From the NCBI GenBank assembly GCA_965226545.1, contig OZ245364.1, positions 1,550,001-1,614,000 on the forward strand: 64,000 bases of DNA, in the 5' to 3' direction. Shown here piece by piece: positions 62,466-64,000 of this stretch. Each line of letters opens with the position of its first letter. The first letter of the stretch is position 1. This stretch comes from JAHRAW01 sp965226545 (GTDB lineage: Bacteria > Pseudomonadota > Gammaproteobacteria > Arenicellales > Poriferihabitantaceae). A program made the position numbers and the translations under genes. The notes under the pieces were generated by a model. That model made no database searches, was not told the origin of the DNA, and worked only from the letters and a program-made list of their open reading frames with translations.

Positions 62466-64000
62466 TTATGGCGAACTCGCTGTAACCTCCACTTGCACAC
62501 CCGCCGAACAATCATTGCTTGCGTCGCTGTCGCCGGTTACATCTGCGCAAGCACCATAGTAGTAAGTGCCGGCGTGGCGGTCGCGCGTGCGGAGTATGTC
62601 GAGTATGGTTTCAGTCGCCCCCGCCGCCAATTCACCTACGCTTTCCGAAGTAAGTCGGCGGTCGGAAGTAGTGATGGTTGAATCGGACGAACGGTAATAG
62701 TCCAGTCCGAGGGCGGTGGCGGGGGAGGAATGCATTGCCGATGCATCATTGCGAACCGTTGCGGTGAACGTAATATCATCACCAACAACCACGGAGGTAT
62801 CACTGGCGCTGAAAGCGGTTACGCTTAAATCAAAATATCGCTCCACAACCACCACTTGCACACCCGCCGAACAATCATTGCTGGTGTCGCTGTCGCCAGT
62901 GGCAACAGCGCAAGCACCATAATAAAAAGTGCCGACGGTGCGCAGGTTAACAAAGGCGGTTTCGGATTCAGTCGCCGTCGCCGCCAATGCGCTTATCGAA
63001 TCCGCACCAACTACGGTGTCGCCGGAAGTGATGGTTGCATCGGGCGAACGGTAGTAACGCAACACGGCGCGGGGGTGCGAAGACGCGGTTGCTGATGCAT
63101 CATTGGTAACCGTTGTGGAAAATGTAATCGCATCACCCGCAACTACGGTTAAAGGGGCGGCGCTAAAAGCAGTCACGCTTAAATCAAACCCTAAATCCGC
63201 AACATCCACCTGCACCCCCGCCGAGCAATTATTGCTTTTGTCGATTTCTGCGTCATACAAGAAGAAAAGCCAGTGGTCGTGTGAGAGTTCACCTACGCAA
63301 GCACCATAGTAATAAGTGCCGACGTCTTTTGTCCAAGAAACGCCGCCGGCGGTTATGGTTTTAGTCGCCCCCGGCGCCACACTCTCACGGAAGTGCGAGA
63401 CGTCCAAGATGGGGTCGACGTGAATAGTGATGGTTGCATCGGACGAGCGGTAGTACCTCAAATCGAAATTGGGCGAGGAATGAATTGCCGACGAGGCATT
63501 GCCAACCGTTACGGTGAGAATCAACGCTTCGCCCGCATCTACGGATGCATCGCTGACGCTGGCGGTCACGCTTAAATCATAATGTGGCGTCACAACCACC
63601 CGCACACCCGCCGAACAATCATTGCTTGTGTCGCTGTCGCCGGTGGCAACGATGCAAGCACCATAGTAATAAGATTTGTAGCCGTTAGCGCCGAGGACGG
63701 TGGGAAGACTGTCGGTGGCAGTTTCGACTTTAGTCGCCGCCGGTGCCAATGCGCTTATCGAATCCGCCGTGCCAACTTCGGTGTCGCTGGTAGTGATTGT
63801 CCCATCGGACGAAAGATAGTATTTCAATGTGGCGGTCGAAGAGGAATGCATTGCCGATGAAGCATTGCCAATCGTTGCGGTGAGCGTAATTGGAGTACTC
63901 GCAGCTCCAATAGAATCACGAGAATTACTAGATTCAACCCCAGTGTCAAAGCTAAAAGCGGTCACGCTTAAATCAAAATCTTGCGCCGCAACATCCACCT
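62466..64000 (-). CDS. CARDB-repeat surface or secreted protein, C-terminal part
   Basis: The frame is open at the right window edge and ends at 62466, giving more than 510 residues. It consists of four CARDB-like beta-sandwich repeats of 115-135 residues plus the edge of a fifth. Each starts DLSVTAFS and has LRYYRSSDATITT. Each ends in GTYYYGACVxxxxGDSDTSNDCSAGVQV, which places two cysteines about 16-25 residues apart in every repeat, probably a disulfide. One repeat has an insert (LSHDHWLFFLYDAEIDKSN). No sorting signal or barrel is seen at the C-terminus (ends VEVTASSP). Function and export route are unknown. The 217-base gap after gcvP is empty. Confidence 0.8.
   Translation of the reverse strand, partial: VDVAAQDFDLSVTAFSFDTGVESSNSRDSIGAASTPITLTATIGNASSAMHSSSTATLKYYLSSDGTITTSDTEVGTADSISALAPAATKVETATDSLPTVLGANGYKSYYYGACIVATGDSDTSNDCSAGVRVVVTPHYDLSVTASVSDASVDAGEALILTVTVGNASSAIHSSPNFDLRYYRSSDATITIHVDPILDVSHFRESVAPGATKTITAGGVSWTKDVGTYYYGACVGELSHDHWLFFLYDAEIDKSNNCSAGVQVDVADLGFDLSVTAFSAAPLTVVAGDAITFSTTVTNDASATASSHPRAVLRYYRSPDATITSGDTVVGADSISALAATATESETAFVNLRTVGTFYYGACAVATGDSDTSNDCSAGVQVVVVERYFDLSVTAFSASDTSVVVGDDITFTATVRNDASAMHSSPATALGLDYYRSSDSTITTSDRRLTSESVGELAAGATETILDILRTRDRHAGTYYYGACADVTGDSDASNDCSAGVQVEVTASSP

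Overview
The window looks like a chromosomal segment of a Gram-negative proteobacterium, most likely an uncultured gammaproteobacterium. The reasons are a single-chain PurL with a C-terminal glutaminase domain, an extended PstA, an rpsO-pnp pair, an LpxL-type lipid A acyltransferase, a cbb3 oxidase with ccoQ, and two autotransporters ending in an outer-membrane beta-barrel with terminal Phe. The lineage is inference; no rRNA or tRNA gene was seen. A strong dif-like site at 535-562 suggests that the left end is the replication terminus.

Layout. 0-1.3 kb: end of a CDF transporter, then a gene-free stretch with the dif candidate, a 41-bp copy of part of pstA and a 39-bp tandem repeat. 1.3-6.9 kb: phosphate uptake operon pstS-pstC-pstA-pstB-phoU (minus strand). 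7.2-9.8 kb: a restriction-methylase relic, ibaG and mlaB, and a UMF1-type MFS transporter. 9.9-15.4 kb: heterotetrameric sarcosine oxidase soxBDAG. 15.5-31.5 kb: two giant paralogous Ig-repeat autotransporters flanking an accessory island with hicB and a frameshifted hicA, a hendecad coiled-coil membrane protein and a 46-aa relative, a Panacea antitoxin with a MazF/PemK-like partner, and the wreckage of further toxin-antitoxin copies. 31.7-43 kb: SLC13/RCK transporter, lipid A acyltransferase, small membrane protein, phosphatase, glutamine amidotransferase, dapA, purL. 42.8-47 kb: Yip1-family gene and ccoNOQP behind a perfect FNR/ANR box. 47-51.2 kb: Dam-type methylase and a polar amino-acid ABC importer. 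51.4-54.4 kb: rpsO-pnp. 54.7-57.3 kb: unknown protein and a TolC-like protein. 57.5-62.2 kb: glycine cleavage gcvT-gcvH-gcvP. 62.5 kb to the end: a CARDB-repeat secreted protein running off the window.

Metabolically, sarcosine oxidase yields glycine and C1-tetrahydrofolate, and the glycine cleavage system oxidises the glycine to more C1 units. Together with the amino-acid importer and cbb3 oxidase this fits growth on methylated amines or amino acids at low oxygen (inference).

The most unusual property is that many intergenic gaps are packed with short degenerate tandem repeats. Many are built from the palindromic pentamer GTNAC or related words, with 12-, 14-, 18- or 21-bp periods. The same repeat class interrupts conserved enzymes in frame: PurL at about six places, PstA twice, the SoxG N-terminus, and probably GcvT and a glutamine amidotransferase. 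The repeats also stretch gaps inside operons that are normally compact.
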